Shown here piece by piece: positions 1 to 9,108 of a stretch of DNA of 64,000 bases. The first letter of the stretch is position 1. Every line of letters starts with the position of its first letter. The DNA comes from Staphylococcus sp. IVB6181 (GTDB lineage: Bacteria > Bacillota > Bacilli > Staphylococcales > Staphylococcaceae), in assembly GCF_025561445.1 (NCBI RefSeq), contig NZ_CP095096.1, positions 537,822 to 601,821 on the forward strand, given 5' to 3'. The translations under genes were made by a program, and so were the position numbers. Below the pieces are notes generated by a model. That model saw nothing but the letters and a program-made list of their open reading frames with translations, was not told the DNA's origin and searched no databases.

Positions 1-172
1 TTATCGTCGCTCATATTGCGCACTTCATCTGCATGAAAGTGCTCAAATTGTATGACAAAGAAATTTTCAGATTCCTTGGCTAATCTAACTTTCAGTAGAA
101 AAATAATAATTTTTTTATCGAGAGAAAAACAGCGCAAATCCTGTTATATCAAGCACTACCAAATGGGACTCA
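1..172 (-). pseudogene. Possible gene remnant running off the left edge
   Basis: Read right to left, two frames look protein-like but are not joined. One reads SHLVVLDITGFALFFSR and then meets a stop. The other, from about position 145 to the edge, reads KESENFFVIQFEHFHADEV and stays open off the left edge. There is no start codon with a ribosome site in the second frame and a TAA lies just upstream of it. A frameshifted gene remnant is the simplest reading, but chance is possible. The family is not recognised. Confidence 0.22.
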
Positions 173-325
173 ATTTAAAGTGAGAAACTATTTCAAAAAA
201 AGACTTTTACTTTAGCGGATTATGTATTATATTATAACAATATGCATGGAAAGGCTTTCAAAGGAATTGTCAAAATACTTTTGCACTTTTAGTGAGCTGA
301 CACAATAATTAGAAATATTTCAATA

Positions 326-553
326 TCAATTAAGAATTAAAATAAATTTAATATCCTTCTTAATCGATTTGCATGTATCAGAGATGTTATAATTGGATTT
401 GTTGATTATTTTGCCTATAGGTAAAGTCAACAATAAAAAAACGAAATACAACACAAAGAGATAACGGGATTGAATGAAATTGACTGCATGATCGATAGAG
501 CTATCGGTTGATGCGGTCAAGTTAATAAATAAAGGAAAGAACGTACTAGGCAT
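326..553 (-). CDS. Possible small membrane protein (75 aa), doubtful
   Basis: The frame from the ATG at 551-553 gives 75 residues with one convincing hydrophobic segment (SRYLFVLYFVFLLLTLPIG) followed by a Lys/Asn-rich tail, the layout of a single-span membrane protein. Against it, upstream there is only a weak purine run (AAAGAAAGAAAG) instead of a GGAGG site, and no family is recognised. It lies divergent to the pxp operon. The rest of positions 173-639 shows AT-rich DNA with no clear sigma-A promoter for the operon that I can defend. Confidence 0.22.
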   Translation of the reverse strand: MPSTFFPLFINLTASTDSSIDHAVNFIQSRYLFVLYFVFLLLTLPIGKIINKSNYNISDTCKSIKKDIKFILILN

Positions 554-639
554 TGTGCTTTCTTTCTTTAATAAACAATGGGGTGACGTCATCATTCAGA
601 TGGGCTGCAGTCACCGAAATTCAAAGGGGAGGCTATGTG

Positions 640-1371
640 ATGAATTACCAAATCATCAGCGAACAAGCGATTTTGGTTCGATTCGAATCGCGCATCGATC
701 CGAAAACGTTTAAGAAAGTACAACAATTGGTCGTTTATCTTGAGCGCTTAGCACATGATGCGATTAATGAAATTGTACTTTCTTACCGTGCGGTTATGAT
801 TCATTTTGATGACCGTAAAACGGATGCGAAATCGCTTATTGAAGATTTGAAGCTGGATACACTGGATATCAGTGATATCGAAACTTCAGAAAGTTCTAAA
901 GTGGTACGTATTCCGGTAATTTATGGGGGTAAATACGGACCAGATTTAGAAGAAGTTGCCAAACACAACAATCTGTCGGTAGAAGAAGTGATTCAATTAC
1001 ATACAGCACCGACTTATTTAATTTACATGCTAGGTTTCATGCCTGGTTTCCCATATCTCGGGGGATTAGATGAGCGTCTGTATACACCGAGAAGGGATGA
1101 ACCTAGAGTTCGTATCGATGCAGGCTCTGTAGGAATTGCGAAAAATCAAACAGGCTTGTATCCGAAAGATTCGCCAGGCGGATGGCAGATTATCGGCCGC
1201 ACACCGTTAGATGTGTTCGACTTGGATCGTGAACCGATGACACTTTACGAAGCAGGAGACAATATTCAGTTCTATCAGATTTCGCAAGAAACGTATGATG
1301 AAATTATTGAAAAGAAATATGATCCTGATTTTGACATAGAAAGATGGGTGACAATTCAAGATGAGCATTAG
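640..1371 (+). CDS. pxpB: 5-oxoprolinase subunit B (KipI/PxpB family)
   Basis: This 243-residue protein belongs to the KipI/PxpB family, which pairs with PxpC to form the ATP-using part of 5-oxoprolinase; in Bacillus KipI also inhibits the sporulation kinase KinA. The family signature is visible as YMLGFMPGFPYLGGL and the SPGGWQIIGRTPL stretch near the C-terminus. The open frame extends back to 553, but GGGGAGG at 627-632 sits 7 nt before the ATG at 640, which decides the start. It is first in a six-gene operon and its end overlaps pxpC by 11 nt. A histidine-kinase inhibitor role here would be inference only. Confidence 0.9.
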   Translation: MNYQIISEQAILVRFESRIDPKTFKKVQQLVVYLERLAHDAINEIVLSYRAVMIHFDDRKTDAKSLIEDLKLDTLDISDIETSESSKVVRIPVIYGGKYGPDLEEVAKHNNLSVEEVIQLHTAPTYLIYMLGFMPGFPYLGGLDERLYTPRRDEPRVRIDAGSVGIAKNQTGLYPKDSPGGWQIIGRTPLDVFDLDREPMTLYEAGDNIQFYQISQETYDEIIEKKYDPDFDIERWVTIQDEH

Positions 1372-2371
1372 AATAGAAAAACCTGGACTGTTTTCAACAA
1401 TCCAAGATATCGGACGTTACGGCTATCAAAAAGAAGGTTTCTCAAGTGCAGGCGCATTAGACAGATACAGTTACCGCTTAGGCCGCCAATTAATCGGCAA
1501 TAACGGACCAGCAATCGAAGCAACAATTATCGGACCGACACTTCAATTCTTAGAAGATAATACAGTTGTGATTGCAGGAGTTGAGTTTAATGCGACACTC
1601 AACGGCAATCCGTTTCCGCATCAAACAGTAGTACAAGTCTATAAAGGCGATGTACTGGCTTTAAATGCGTCAATTAAAGGTGCCCGCGGTTATTTATTCT
1701 TCGGTCATCCGATTGATGTGCCTGAAGTAGCTGGAAGCTATGCGACACATACACGTACAAAAATGGGCGGCTTCCATGGCCGTGCATTGAAGAAAGGCGA
1801 TATGGTTCCTGTTCAATATAATGACGACTATCGCAAACATGTGGGATTTGCCAGCGACTTAGACTTGATTCACGAAGATACAGATGCAATCAGAGTAGTA
1901 GAAGGACCGCAATATGAAAGCTTTCCGGACGAAAGCCATGAAGGGCTTGTTTCAGAACCCTTCGAGATTTCTGAACAGTCAGACCGTATGGGCTTCAGAT
2001 TGAAAGGACCTTCAATTCCGCCGAAAAACAGTGCGGATATCATTTCAGAACCTGTAGCACTCGGCAGTGTACAAGTTCCAAATGATGGTAACCCGATTGT
2101 ATTAATGAATGATAAGCAGACTGTCGGCGGTTACACAAAAATTGCGACAGTATGCCAATCTGATTTAAGTGTACTAGCACAAAAGAAACCCGGTCAAAAA
2201 GTGAATTTTGAATGGGTAACTGTTGAAGAAGCAATTCAGCATTTAGCAGACTATAATAAAGGCTTTGAAGCTGCTTTAGAAGCAGTAGATAAAGAACCGT
2301 TGTTTGACATTCGGGAAATGAGAACAACGTCAAGACGTATCAGCGAATTATTAGAGGGGGATCAATCATGA
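1361..2371 (+). CDS. pxpC: 5-oxoprolinase subunit C (KipA/PxpC, biotin-dependent carboxyltransferase family)
   Basis: This 336-residue protein matches the KipA/PxpC family. Family hallmarks include the N-terminal GLFSTIQDIGRYGYQKEG, the FSSAGALDRYS stretch and QSDRMGFRLKGP. PxpC works with PxpB; both are homologous to the carboxyltransferase domain of urea carboxylase, hence the common database name. It overlaps pxpB by 11 nt and overlaps the next gene in an ATGA (2368-2371), so translation of the three is probably coupled. Length is normal for the family. Confidence 0.9.
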   Translation: MSIRIEKPGLFSTIQDIGRYGYQKEGFSSAGALDRYSYRLGRQLIGNNGPAIEATIIGPTLQFLEDNTVVIAGVEFNATLNGNPFPHQTVVQVYKGDVLALNASIKGARGYLFFGHPIDVPEVAGSYATHTRTKMGGFHGRALKKGDMVPVQYNDDYRKHVGFASDLDLIHEDTDAIRVVEGPQYESFPDESHEGLVSEPFEISEQSDRMGFRLKGPSIPPKNSADIISEPVALGSVQVPNDGNPIVLMNDKQTVGGYTKIATVCQSDLSVLAQKKPGQKVNFEWVTVEEAIQHLADYNKGFEAALEAVDKEPLFDIREMRTTSRRISELLEGDQS

Positions 2372-2814
2372 AATTAGAAGAGATTAAAGATTTAATTAAC
2401 TTAGTAAAAGAGAACAAAGTCAATAAATTCAAATATAAAGATGAAGCACATGAAATCGAATTGGATTTCTCAGCGCCGCAACAAGCACAGCCGGCAACAC
2501 AGGTCCAAACACATGCGACATCTAACCCTGCACCAGAAGCTCAAGCAGAGCAGTCTCAAGGTGCTGAACAAGCATCAGGCGAAACTGTCAATGCGCCGAT
2601 GGTAGGTACATTCTTCTTGCAAGATACAAAAGAATTAACAGAACCTTTAGTTAAAGTCGGAGATAAAATTCAAAAAGGCGATGTTATCGGCTATATCGAA
2701 GCAATGAAAGTGATGAACGAAGTGGCAAGCGAAGTCGACGGCGAAGTGGCAGATATCTTAGTAGATCACGGCACGAATGTCGAATATGACCAGGCATTAA
2801 TTGAAGTTAAGTAA
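2368..2814 (+). CDS. accB: Biotin carboxyl carrier protein (AccB-like)
   Basis: A 148-residue carrier protein. The N-terminal 35 residues form the usual AccB helix region, residues 35-75 are a flexible Ala/Gln/Pro-rich linker, and the C-terminal lipoyl/biotinyl domain carries EAMKVMNE, with the Lys as biotin attachment site. The GAGGGGG ribosome site lies 7 nt before the ATG inside the end of pxpC. Fatty-acid synthesis normally has its own accBC elsewhere, so this copy most likely serves the pxp operon; I cannot exclude shared use. Confidence 0.9.
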   Translation: MKLEEIKDLINLVKENKVNKFKYKDEAHEIELDFSAPQQAQPATQVQTHATSNPAPEAQAEQSQGAEQASGETVNAPMVGTFFLQDTKELTEPLVKVGDKIQKGDVIGYIEAMKVMNEVASEVDGEVADILVDHGTNVEYDQALIEVK

Positions 2815-2831
2815 AGGGGTGAGAAATTATC

Positions 2832-4190
2832 ATGTATCGTTGTTTAATTGCAAATAGAGGTGAAATCGCAGTACGAATCATTCGTGCATGCCGCGAAGCT
2901 GGAGTGGAAACTGTAGCCGTATATGCGAAAGGAGACGAAAAAAGTCTGCATGTGAGTCTTGCAGACGAAGCCATCTGTATTGGCGAAGCGAATCCGTTAG
3001 ACAGCTATTTAAATATTCCTCGTATCATCGCAGCAGCAGAAATTACAGGGGCCAATGCCATCCATCCAGGTTATGGATTCTTATCAGAAAGCTCTGAGTT
3101 TGCGCAAAAAGTAGAAGAGAATGATATTTACTTTATCGGTCCGACAAAACGTACGATGGAAATGATGGGTGATAAAATCACTGCACGTCAGACAGTTGAA
3201 TCTGCAGACGTTCCAATTATTCCTGGTTCTATCGGTGCTGTGCATTCTGTAGAAGAGATTGAAGAAATCGCAAAAGATATCGGTTATCCGGTTGTACTTA
3301 AAGCCGCAAGCGGCGGCGGAGGTAAAGGTATCCGTATCGTAAAAGATCCGAAAGATCTAGAGAAATCTTTCAAAGAGGCACAAAGCGAAGGCGAAAAATA
3401 CTTCGGCGACGATCGTATTTATGTGGAAGCCTTTATCCCGGTTGCTAAGCACGTAGAGATACAAGTTATCGGTGACGGTAAAGACAACTACGTTCACTTA
3501 GGCGAACGTGACTGTTCAGTACAACGTAAAAACCAAAAATTGATTGAAGAATCACCATGTGCAGCATTAACTGAAGAAAAACGTACTAAAATCTGTGAAG
3601 ATGCGGTTAAAGTCGCAAGAGCTTCAAATTACCGCAGTGCTGGGACAATCGAATTCTTAGTAACAGATGATGCGTACTACTTTATCGAAATGAACGCACG
3701 TATCCAAGTAGAGCATACAGTAACTGAAATGCGTGCAGACCGCGACTTGTTAAAAGCACAATTAGACTTATGGAAGAGCGGCACATTACCGTTCAGCCAA
3801 GAAGATATTCACTTTACAGGCCACGTGATTGAAGCACGTATCAACGCTGAAAATCCAGAACGCAAATTCCAACCTTCACCAGGCAAAGTGAAAGGGCTGC
3901 ACTTGCCTCAAGGTTTTAATGTGCGTGTCGATTCATTGTTATATCCTGGCTATGTGGTATCACCTTATTACGATTCGCTTGTCGCAAAAGTGATTGTTAA
4001 AGGTGCTGACCGTACACATGCGATTAACAAATTGAAAGCAACATTAGATGAAATGGTGATTGACGGTTTCACAACAACTGCAGACTTCTTATATGCGGTA
4101 TTATCTTATCCAGCTTACGCAGAAGGAGATGCAAAAGATGTCGATATCAAATTCTTAGATCGTCATCATATTATTAAGGGGGCTTCTTAA
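2832..4190 (+). CDS. accC: Biotin carboxylase (AccC-like)
   Basis: A full-length 452-residue ATP-grasp biotin carboxylase that carboxylates the biotin of the carrier protein with ATP and bicarbonate. Visible motifs are [16 protein letters not shown] at the N-terminus, the glycine-rich ATP loop [29 protein letters not shown], and the catalytic region [14 protein letters not shown]. It follows the carrier gene by 17 nt and precedes pxpA by 1 nt. It supplies the carboxylase half of a possible split urea-carboxylase-like enzyme with PxpBC. No truncation is seen. Confidence 0.92.
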   Translation: MYRCLIANRGEIAVRIIRACREAGVETVAVYAKGDEKSLHVSLADEAICIGEANPLDSYLNIPRIIAAAEITGANAIHPGYGFLSESSEFAQKVEENDIYFIGPTKRTMEMMGDKITARQTVESADVPIIPGSIGAVHSVEEIEEIAKDIGYPVVLKAASGGGGKGIRIVKDPKDLEKSFKEAQSEGEKYFGDDRIYVEAFIPVAKHVEIQVIGDGKDNYVHLGERDCSVQRKNQKLIEESPCAALTEEKRTKICEDAVKVARASNYRSAGTIEFLVTDDAYYFIEMNARIQVEHTVTEMRADRDLLKAQLDLWKSGTLPFSQEDIHFTGHVIEARINAENPERKFQPSPGKVKGLHLPQGFNVRVDSLLYPGYVVSPYYDSLVAKVIVKGADRTHAINKLKATLDEMVIDGFTTTADFLYAVLSYPAYAEGDAKDVDIKFLDRHHIIKGAS

Positions 4191-4191
4191 A

Positions 4192-4950
4192 ATGCAAGTA
4201 GATTTAAATTGTGATTTAGGCGAAGCATTCGGTAATTATTCATTCGGCGGAGACCATCAAATTATTCCGCTGATTACTTCAGCAAACATTGCTTGCGGTT
4301 TTCACGCAGGCGATGAAAATGTGATGCATGAAACAGTTAAACTGGCAAAAGAACATGGTGTCGGCATTGGTGCACACCCTGGCTTTAATGATTTGCAAGG
4401 CTTCGGCCGACGCAAAATGGATTTATCGCTAGATGAGATTTACACACTTGTGGCATATCAAATCGGTGCGTTATCCGCATTCTGCCGTATACACGATGTC
4501 AAAATCAATCATGTGAAACCACATGGTGCCTTATACAACATGGGTGCGCGTGACAAAGATATTGCACACGCAATCGCACAAGCGGTATATGACGTGGACC
4601 CATCACTCATCTTAGTCGGCTTATCTAATACATTATTAGTATCTGAAGCAGAAGCTGTAGGCTTAAAAGCAGCCAATGAAGTGTTTGCGGACAGACGTTA
4701 TGAAGAAGACGGCCAATTAGTCAGCCGTAAAGAATCAGACGCAGTCTTAACAGATACTGAAGAAGCAATTGAACAAGCAGTTAAGATGGTTAAAGAAAAT
4801 AAAGTCACTTCGAAAACAGGTAAAGAAATTGATTTAAAAGCAGATACAATTTGCGTGCATGGCGATGGGGCACATGCATTGGAATTCGTGTCGAAAATCA
4901 GAGAAAGATTAACGAAAGAAGGTATTTCGATTACGAAATTAGGGGGTTAA
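4192..4950 (+). CDS. pxpA: 5-oxoprolinase subunit A (LamB/YcsF family)
   Basis: A 252-residue LamB/YcsF-family protein. PxpA is the subunit that opens the 5-oxoproline ring to glutamate in the PxpABC enzyme. The signature [13 protein letters not shown] starts at residue 4 and is followed by [12 protein letters not shown] and [17 protein letters not shown], a set of His/Asp/Glu residues typical of the family. AAGGGGG lies 8 nt before the ATG, within the end of accC. The next gene starts 3 nt downstream. Confidence 0.92.
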   Translation: MQVDLNCDLGEAFGNYSFGGDHQIIPLITSANIACGFHAGDENVMHETVKLAKEHGVGIGAHPGFNDLQGFGRRKMDLSLDEIYTLVAYQIGALSAFCRIHDVKINHVKPHGALYNMGARDKDIAHAIAQAVYDVDPSLILVGLSNTLLVSEAEAVGLKAANEVFADRRYEEDGQLVSRKESDAVLTDTEEAIEQAVKMVKENKVTSKTGKEIDLKADTICVHGDGAHALEFVSKIRERLTKEGISITKLGG

Positions 4951-4953
4951 CAT

Positions 4954-6183
4954 ATGGGAGAGAACAAACAAGGCAAGTCGGAATTCGAGTTCACAAAGGA
5001 GCATAAGAGACTCTTATTAGGGTCAGTCTTCTTAATGGCGACATCAGCCATCGGACCTGCGTTCTTAACACAAACTGCAGTCTTCACTCAGCAATTCGCT
5101 GCAAGTTTCGCTTTTGCGATCTTGTTATCAATCATTATTGATATCGGAGCGCAAATTAATATTTGGCGTATTTTAGTAGTAACAGGTCTTCGTGGACAAG
5201 AAATCGCAAATAAGATGGTTTCAGGATTAGGGACCTTTATTTCCATCTTGGTTGCGATAGGCGGCCTTGCCTTCAACATTGGTAACGTGGCTGGTGCCGG
5301 TTTAGGTTTAAACGCTATCTTCGGCATCGATGTCAAATGGGGCGCCGCAATCACTGCAATCTTGGCGATTGCTGTGTTTATCAGTAAGAGCGGTCAAAAA
5401 ATCATGGACTTCGTTACAATGATCTTAGGGGTAATGATGATTGGTATTACTGCTTATGTAATGGTGGCATCTAATCCGCCGTACTTAGAAGCAGCTGAGA
5501 AAATGGTATTGCCTGAACAACCAGGCGCATTAGTATTGCCGATTATCACATTAATCGGGGGTACAGTAGGCGGATACATCACATTCGCTGGTGCCCACAG
5601 AATCTTGGACTCAGGTATCAAAGGCAAACACTATCTGCCTTTCGTTAACCATTCAGCGATCGCTGGTATTTTAACAACAGGTGTTATGCGCGGACTTTTA
5701 TTCTTAGCAGTATTAGGTGTTGTCGCAACAGGTGTTGCATTAAACCCTGAGAACCCGCCAGCATCAGTATTCGAACATGCACTTGGACCAATCGGCAAGA
5801 ATATCTTCGGTATCGTATTATTCGCTGCCGCTTTATCTTCTGTTATCGGTTCAGCATACACAAGTGCAACGTTCTTGAAAACATTAAGCAAATCACTTAT
5901 GAAACGCAGTAATATCATTGTGATTATTTTCATTGTAGTTTCTACAATTACATTCTTATTAATCGGTAAACCAGTTAAACTATTAATCATCGCAGGTGCA
6001 TTAAACGGTTTAATCTTACCAATTACATTAGGTGTTATTTTAATCGCAAGTAAGAAAAAATCAATTGTCGGCGACTACAAACATCCGACTTGGATGTTAT
6101 TATTCGGTGTACTTGCTGTACTCGTAACAATTGTGACAGGGTTCTTATCATTCCAAGGTTTAGCGGAATTATGGAACTCATAA
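4954..6183 (+). CDS. NRAMP-like membrane transporter (YcsG type)
   Basis: A 409-residue, strongly hydrophobic protein with about eleven membrane segments, related to the NRAMP family and to B. subtilis YcsG. Canonical NRAMP metal transporters carry DPGN in TM1 and MPH in TM6. Here the TM1 region reads SAIGPAFLTQTAVF and the TM6 region TFAGAHRIL, so both metal-binding motifs are missing. Its place at the end of the pxp operon suggests uptake of 5-oxoproline or a related solute (inference). AGGGGG lies 7 nt before the ATG. A strong hairpin terminator follows. Confidence 0.85.
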   Translation: MGENKQGKSEFEFTKEHKRLLLGSVFLMATSAIGPAFLTQTAVFTQQFAASFAFAILLSIIIDIGAQINIWRILVVTGLRGQEIANKMVSGLGTFISILVAIGGLAFNIGNVAGAGLGLNAIFGIDVKWGAAITAILAIAVFISKSGQKIMDFVTMILGVMMIGITAYVMVASNPPYLEAAEKMVLPEQPGALVLPIITLIGGTVGGYITFAGAHRILDSGIKGKHYLPFVNHSAIAGILTTGVMRGLLFLAVLGVVATGVALNPENPPASVFEHALGPIGKNIFGIVLFAAALSSVIGSAYTSATFLKTLSKSLMKRSNIIVIIFIVVSTITFLLIGKPVKLLIIAGALNGLILPITLGVILIASKKKSIVGDYKHPTWMLLFGVLAVLVTIVTGFLSFQGLAELWNS

Positions 6184-6196
6184 TAGAAATATATAC

Positions 6197-6230
6197 AAAC
6201 ACACGGGCTGATTTTGCTCGTGTGTTTTTT
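6197..6230 (+). terminator. Rho-independent terminator of the pxp operon
   Basis: A 12-bp stem (6197-6208 with 6216-6227, core ACACACGGGC/GCTCGTGTGT with one G-T pair) closes a 7-nt loop and runs straight into a T tract. Confidence 0.88.
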
Positions 6231-6317
6231 GAATGGATTCTTTTCGCAAATGTTGTCTATTCTTATCGTGTACTTGTACGTTTAACATCACATTTTATGA
6301 CAACTTTAATATATTTA

Positions 6318-6343
6318 TTGTTGAAAAAGCGATATACTATAAT
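6318..6343 (+). promoter_or_regulatory. Possible promoter of xylulokinase gene
   Basis: A consensus TATAAT (6338-6343), overlapped by TATACT (6333-6338), lies about 75 nt before the xylulokinase start. The only -35-like element, TTGTTG at 6318, is too close to the TATAAT (14 nt), so only the -10 is convincing. Confidence 0.35.
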
Positions 6344-6418
6344 CAATTAAGACAGAGACAATTCTTTTCATGATATTACAATAAACCTATCGTTTATCAC
6401 AGAGAAAGGAAGATGTAT

Positions 6419-7915
6419 ATGACAAAAGAAGCGGTAATAGGAATCGACTTAGGTACGAGCGCAATTAAACTGATTGCAGTTGACCGCTCGGGCAACGTCA
6501 TCGGCACACAAAGCGAACCGCTTAAACTTTATCAACCGTACCCGGGTTATTCAGAACAAGATCCGACAGAATGGCATGACGCAGCTGTTTTAGGATTAAA
6601 ACATTTACTCAAACAAGAAGCCGTCACAAAGCATGAGATTAAAGGCATTTCATTCTCAGGACAAATGCATGGACTTGTGATGATTAATCAAGATGGGAAG
6701 CCATTAAGAAGAGCGATTCTATGGAACGATACACGTACAACACCGCAATGCGAACAAATCAAAGCAAAATACGGCGAACAAGTGCTAGGCAACCCGGTCG
6801 TAGAAGGTTTTACGCTGACAAAATTACTATGGGTAAAACAAAATGAGCCAGAATTATGGTCGCAACTCGATATATTTATGCTGCCGAAAGACTATTTGCG
6901 CTATAGTTTAACAGGCGAAGTACATACAGAATATTCGGATGCAGCAGCGACAATGTTATTGAAACCGCAAACGAAACAATGGGATAAAGCATTAGGTGCT
7001 GCGTTTGATATTCCGGACCATATCTATCCAGATCTGCTTCAATCACATGATCAAGCAGGCAGCCTTACAGAAGCGTTGAAGAAAGAGTTGAATCTCACAG
7101 AAGACGTTCCAGTATTTGCAGGGGGTGCGGATAATGCTTGTGCTGCACTAGGTTCAGGTGTCATCAGACCGAATGATGCGATTTGCAGTATCGGAACGTC
7201 CGGTGTGTTATTAATCTGTGAACCGATGGGAGAAGCAGAGGGGTATGGCCATAAAATTCATTTAATGAATCATGCTGTACCGGATGTAAACTATTTAATG
7301 GGCGTGACACTCAGTGCTGGTCACAGTTTAAGTTGGTTCAAGCGCGAATTCTATCCTGACGATGACTTTAATACATTGATGGAGGACGCCAAAGCATCTG
7401 ATATCGGTGCCCATGGTTTGATTTTCACACCTTACTTAGTCGGTGAACGTACACCGCATGGCGATGCTTCCATTCGAGGCAGCTTTATCGGTATTACAAG
7501 CAGCCATACTCGCGGTGATTTCGGCCGTGCAGTTGTCGAAGGTATTACGTATTCTTTATATGATTCTCTGATTTATTTACGCAGTATCGGAAGAAATGTG
7601 ACTAAGATTGTCTCAACAGGCGGCGGTGCAAAAAATGATTTCTGGCTTCAGCTTCAAGCCGATGTCTTTAATGCGGAAATCTATAAACTTAAACATGAAG
7701 AAGGACCAAGCATGGGAGCAGCAATGTTAGCCGCATACAGTTTAGGCTGGTATCCGACACTCAAAGACTGCGCAAAAGCCTTTATTCATTATGCTAAAAC
7801 CTTCCAACCTGATTTGAAACGTCATATGGCATATGAGTCATACTTCAAAATTTATCAACAAGCCTACCAAGCTACACGCCGTATGACCAGCGAATTATTA
7901 GAACTGCAAAAATGA
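6419..7915 (+). CDS. xylB: Xylulokinase (FGGY carbohydrate kinase)
   Basis: This FGGY-family kinase, 498 residues, phosphorylates D-xylulose to feed the pentose phosphate pathway. It shows IGIDLGTSAIKLIAVD at the N-terminus (phosphate loop), the xylulokinase-type FSGQMHGLVM and WNDTRT motifs, and the C-terminal ATP loop STGGGAKND. The frame opens at 6413, but GAAAGGAAG at 6404-6412 fits the second ATG at 6419 better. No xylose isomerase, xylR or transporter gene is next to it, so the substrate rests on the family resemblance. Confidence 0.88.
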   Translation: MTKEAVIGIDLGTSAIKLIAVDRSGNVIGTQSEPLKLYQPYPGYSEQDPTEWHDAAVLGLKHLLKQEAVTKHEIKGISFSGQMHGLVMINQDGKPLRRAILWNDTRTTPQCEQIKAKYGEQVLGNPVVEGFTLTKLLWVKQNEPELWSQLDIFMLPKDYLRYSLTGEVHTEYSDAAATMLLKPQTKQWDKALGAAFDIPDHIYPDLLQSHDQAGSLTEALKKELNLTEDVPVFAGGADNACAALGSGVIRPNDAICSIGTSGVLLICEPMGEAEGYGHKIHLMNHAVPDVNYLMGVTLSAGHSLSWFKREFYPDDDFNTLMEDAKASDIGAHGLIFTPYLVGERTPHGDASIRGSFIGITSSHTRGDFGRAVVEGITYSLYDSLIYLRSIGRNVTKIVSTGGGAKNDFWLQLQADVFNAEIYKLKHEEGPSMGAAMLAAYSLGWYPTLKDCAKAFIHYAKTFQPDLKRHMAYESYFKIYQQAYQATRRMTSELLELQK

Positions 7916-7958
7916 AAACATATCCTCTGATACTAAAACTATCAGGGGATATGTTTAT
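7916..7958 (+). terminator. Terminator after xylB
   Basis: A 17-bp stem (7916-7932 with 7940-7956, one G-T pair) encloses a 7-nt loop. The T tail on the plus strand is short (TTTAT); the A run on its left side means it could also act on transcripts coming from the right. Confidence 0.75.
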
Positions 7959-7976
7959 CATCTGTGTGCAATAACA

Positions 7977-8124
7977 CTGAACAATTGCTTATCGCACTTA
8001 ATGCTATCCGGCTCTAAGCAATAGCGTTTTCGATAATAAGGCGAAGGGCGTAAAAACTAAAATACAGTTTCCACTTCCTTCTTCTTATTACTCAAACGCT
8101 GAACAATTGCTTATCGCACTTAAT
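7977..8124. repeat. 26-bp direct repeat, two copies
   Basis: The same 26-bp word, starting CTGAACAATTGCTTATCGCA, occurs at 7977-8002 and 8099-8124, 122 bp apart and without mismatch. The second copy sits directly after the stop codon of the small membrane protein gene encoded on the minus strand, so the first copy looks like a duplicated 3' untranslated segment. No function is assigned. Confidence 0.8.
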
Positions 8125-8125
8125 A

Positions 8126-8305
8126 TTATTTGCCGTTTTTTTCTAGGTAGTATCCGATCCAAGCTGCTAATGGCAGACCGATAATAGGTGTTGTGATTGC
8201 GCTTAATGCGATAGCTGAAACAATCATGATAATACCGTTTTTAGAACCGAAACGCATGTGTTTGACTGTTTCGATAACGTCTTGTACATATTCTTTAAAT
8301 GACAT
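8126..8305 (-). CDS. Small hydrophobic membrane protein (59 aa)
   Basis: The ATG at 8303-8305 on the minus strand is preceded 5 nt upstream by AAGGGAGGG, a strong ribosome site. The 59-residue product starts MSFKEYVQDVIETVKHMRFG, followed by a hydrophobic stretch of about 30 residues (GIIMIVSAIALSAITTPIIG then LPLAAWIGYYL) and a charged KNGK tail. It is too short for usual gene-length cut-offs. Two close membrane helices or a helical hairpin are possible. No family is recognised. Confidence 0.7.
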   Translation of the reverse strand: MSFKEYVQDVIETVKHMRFGSKNGIIMIVSAIALSAITTPIIGLPLAAWIGYYLEKNGK

Positions 8306-8420
8306 AAAAAGCCCTCCCTTTAAGAGTTGTTGTTAGATTATTCACATATAATATAACACTTTTTGAAACGTTTAGACATTAAAAGGGTAGTGCCTGATAA
8401 AAATAGAAAGAAGTGAAGGT

Positions 8421-8996
8421 ATGGAATTTGAATATTTGTCTGAAGAGACCGAGCGGTTAGTGATTCGACCGCTGGAAGAAAAAGATTATGACATGTGGAT
8501 GAAAGGTTTTTGCGGCAGAGATGTATCACAAAATCCATATGATGAAGGAAAGTTGGATATGTCTGTTTGTACAAGGAAATGGTACAAGCAGCTGATAGAA
8601 AAACATCAACGCTTGTTAAAAGCAGATGATATTTATATTTTTGGTATTTTCCGTAAATCAGATGGAGTACATATCGGCAACTTAGATGTTGTGACTTTGT
8701 CGCGCCAATATTTTCAGTGGGCTGAATGCGGTTATGCGATACATAATCAATTTTGGAGACAAGGCTATGGTTATGAAGCATTAGCAGCGATGTTGAAAAT
8801 TGCGGAGCGTCGTTTAAAATACCATCGTATTGAAGCACATGTCAATATCGGTAATGAACCGTCTATCGGTTTATTAGAAAAAGCGGGATTCAGATACGAA
8901 TGTACACGTGAACAATTCTTATTTGAAAACGGAGAATGGACAGACCACTATGTCTATTTTAAGAATTTAAATTCACAACCGCCAATTAATTTCTAA
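8421..8996 (+). CDS. GNAT-family N-acetyltransferase (RimJ/RimL type)
   Basis: A 191-residue acyltransferase of the RimJ/RimL branch of the GNAT superfamily, which moves acetyl from acetyl-CoA to an amine, often a protein N-terminus. It opens with ETERLVIRPLEEKDYD, typical of the branch, and the acetyl-CoA loop region is seen as FWRQGYGYEALAAML, followed by NIGNEPSIGLLEKAGF, the conserved N-x-S-x-x-L-x-E-K-x-G-F motif. The substrate cannot be told. It stands alone, with a weak GAAG site before the ATG. Confidence 0.85.
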   Translation: MEFEYLSEETERLVIRPLEEKDYDMWMKGFCGRDVSQNPYDEGKLDMSVCTRKWYKQLIEKHQRLLKADDIYIFGIFRKSDGVHIGNLDVVTLSRQYFQWAECGYAIHNQFWRQGYGYEALAAMLKIAERRLKYHRIEAHVNIGNEPSIGLLEKAGFRYECTREQFLFENGEWTDHYVYFKNLNSQPPINF

Positions 8997-9108
8997 ACCT
9001 ATCAATTTTACAAAAAATTAAGAAACAAATTGCAAAATATTAGGTATACTATAGACAAGCAGTATTCTTGAAGGGGAAGTTCGAAAAAAGGAGGGGCACT
9101 CTGTCATC

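Noticed and set aside
8338..8838. A 166-residue frame on the minus strand opposite the GNAT gene
   Set aside because: It lies antisense to a clear acetyltransferase gene, lacks a ribosome site and its product is not protein-like (many Tyr/His/Leu/Ser without domain pattern).
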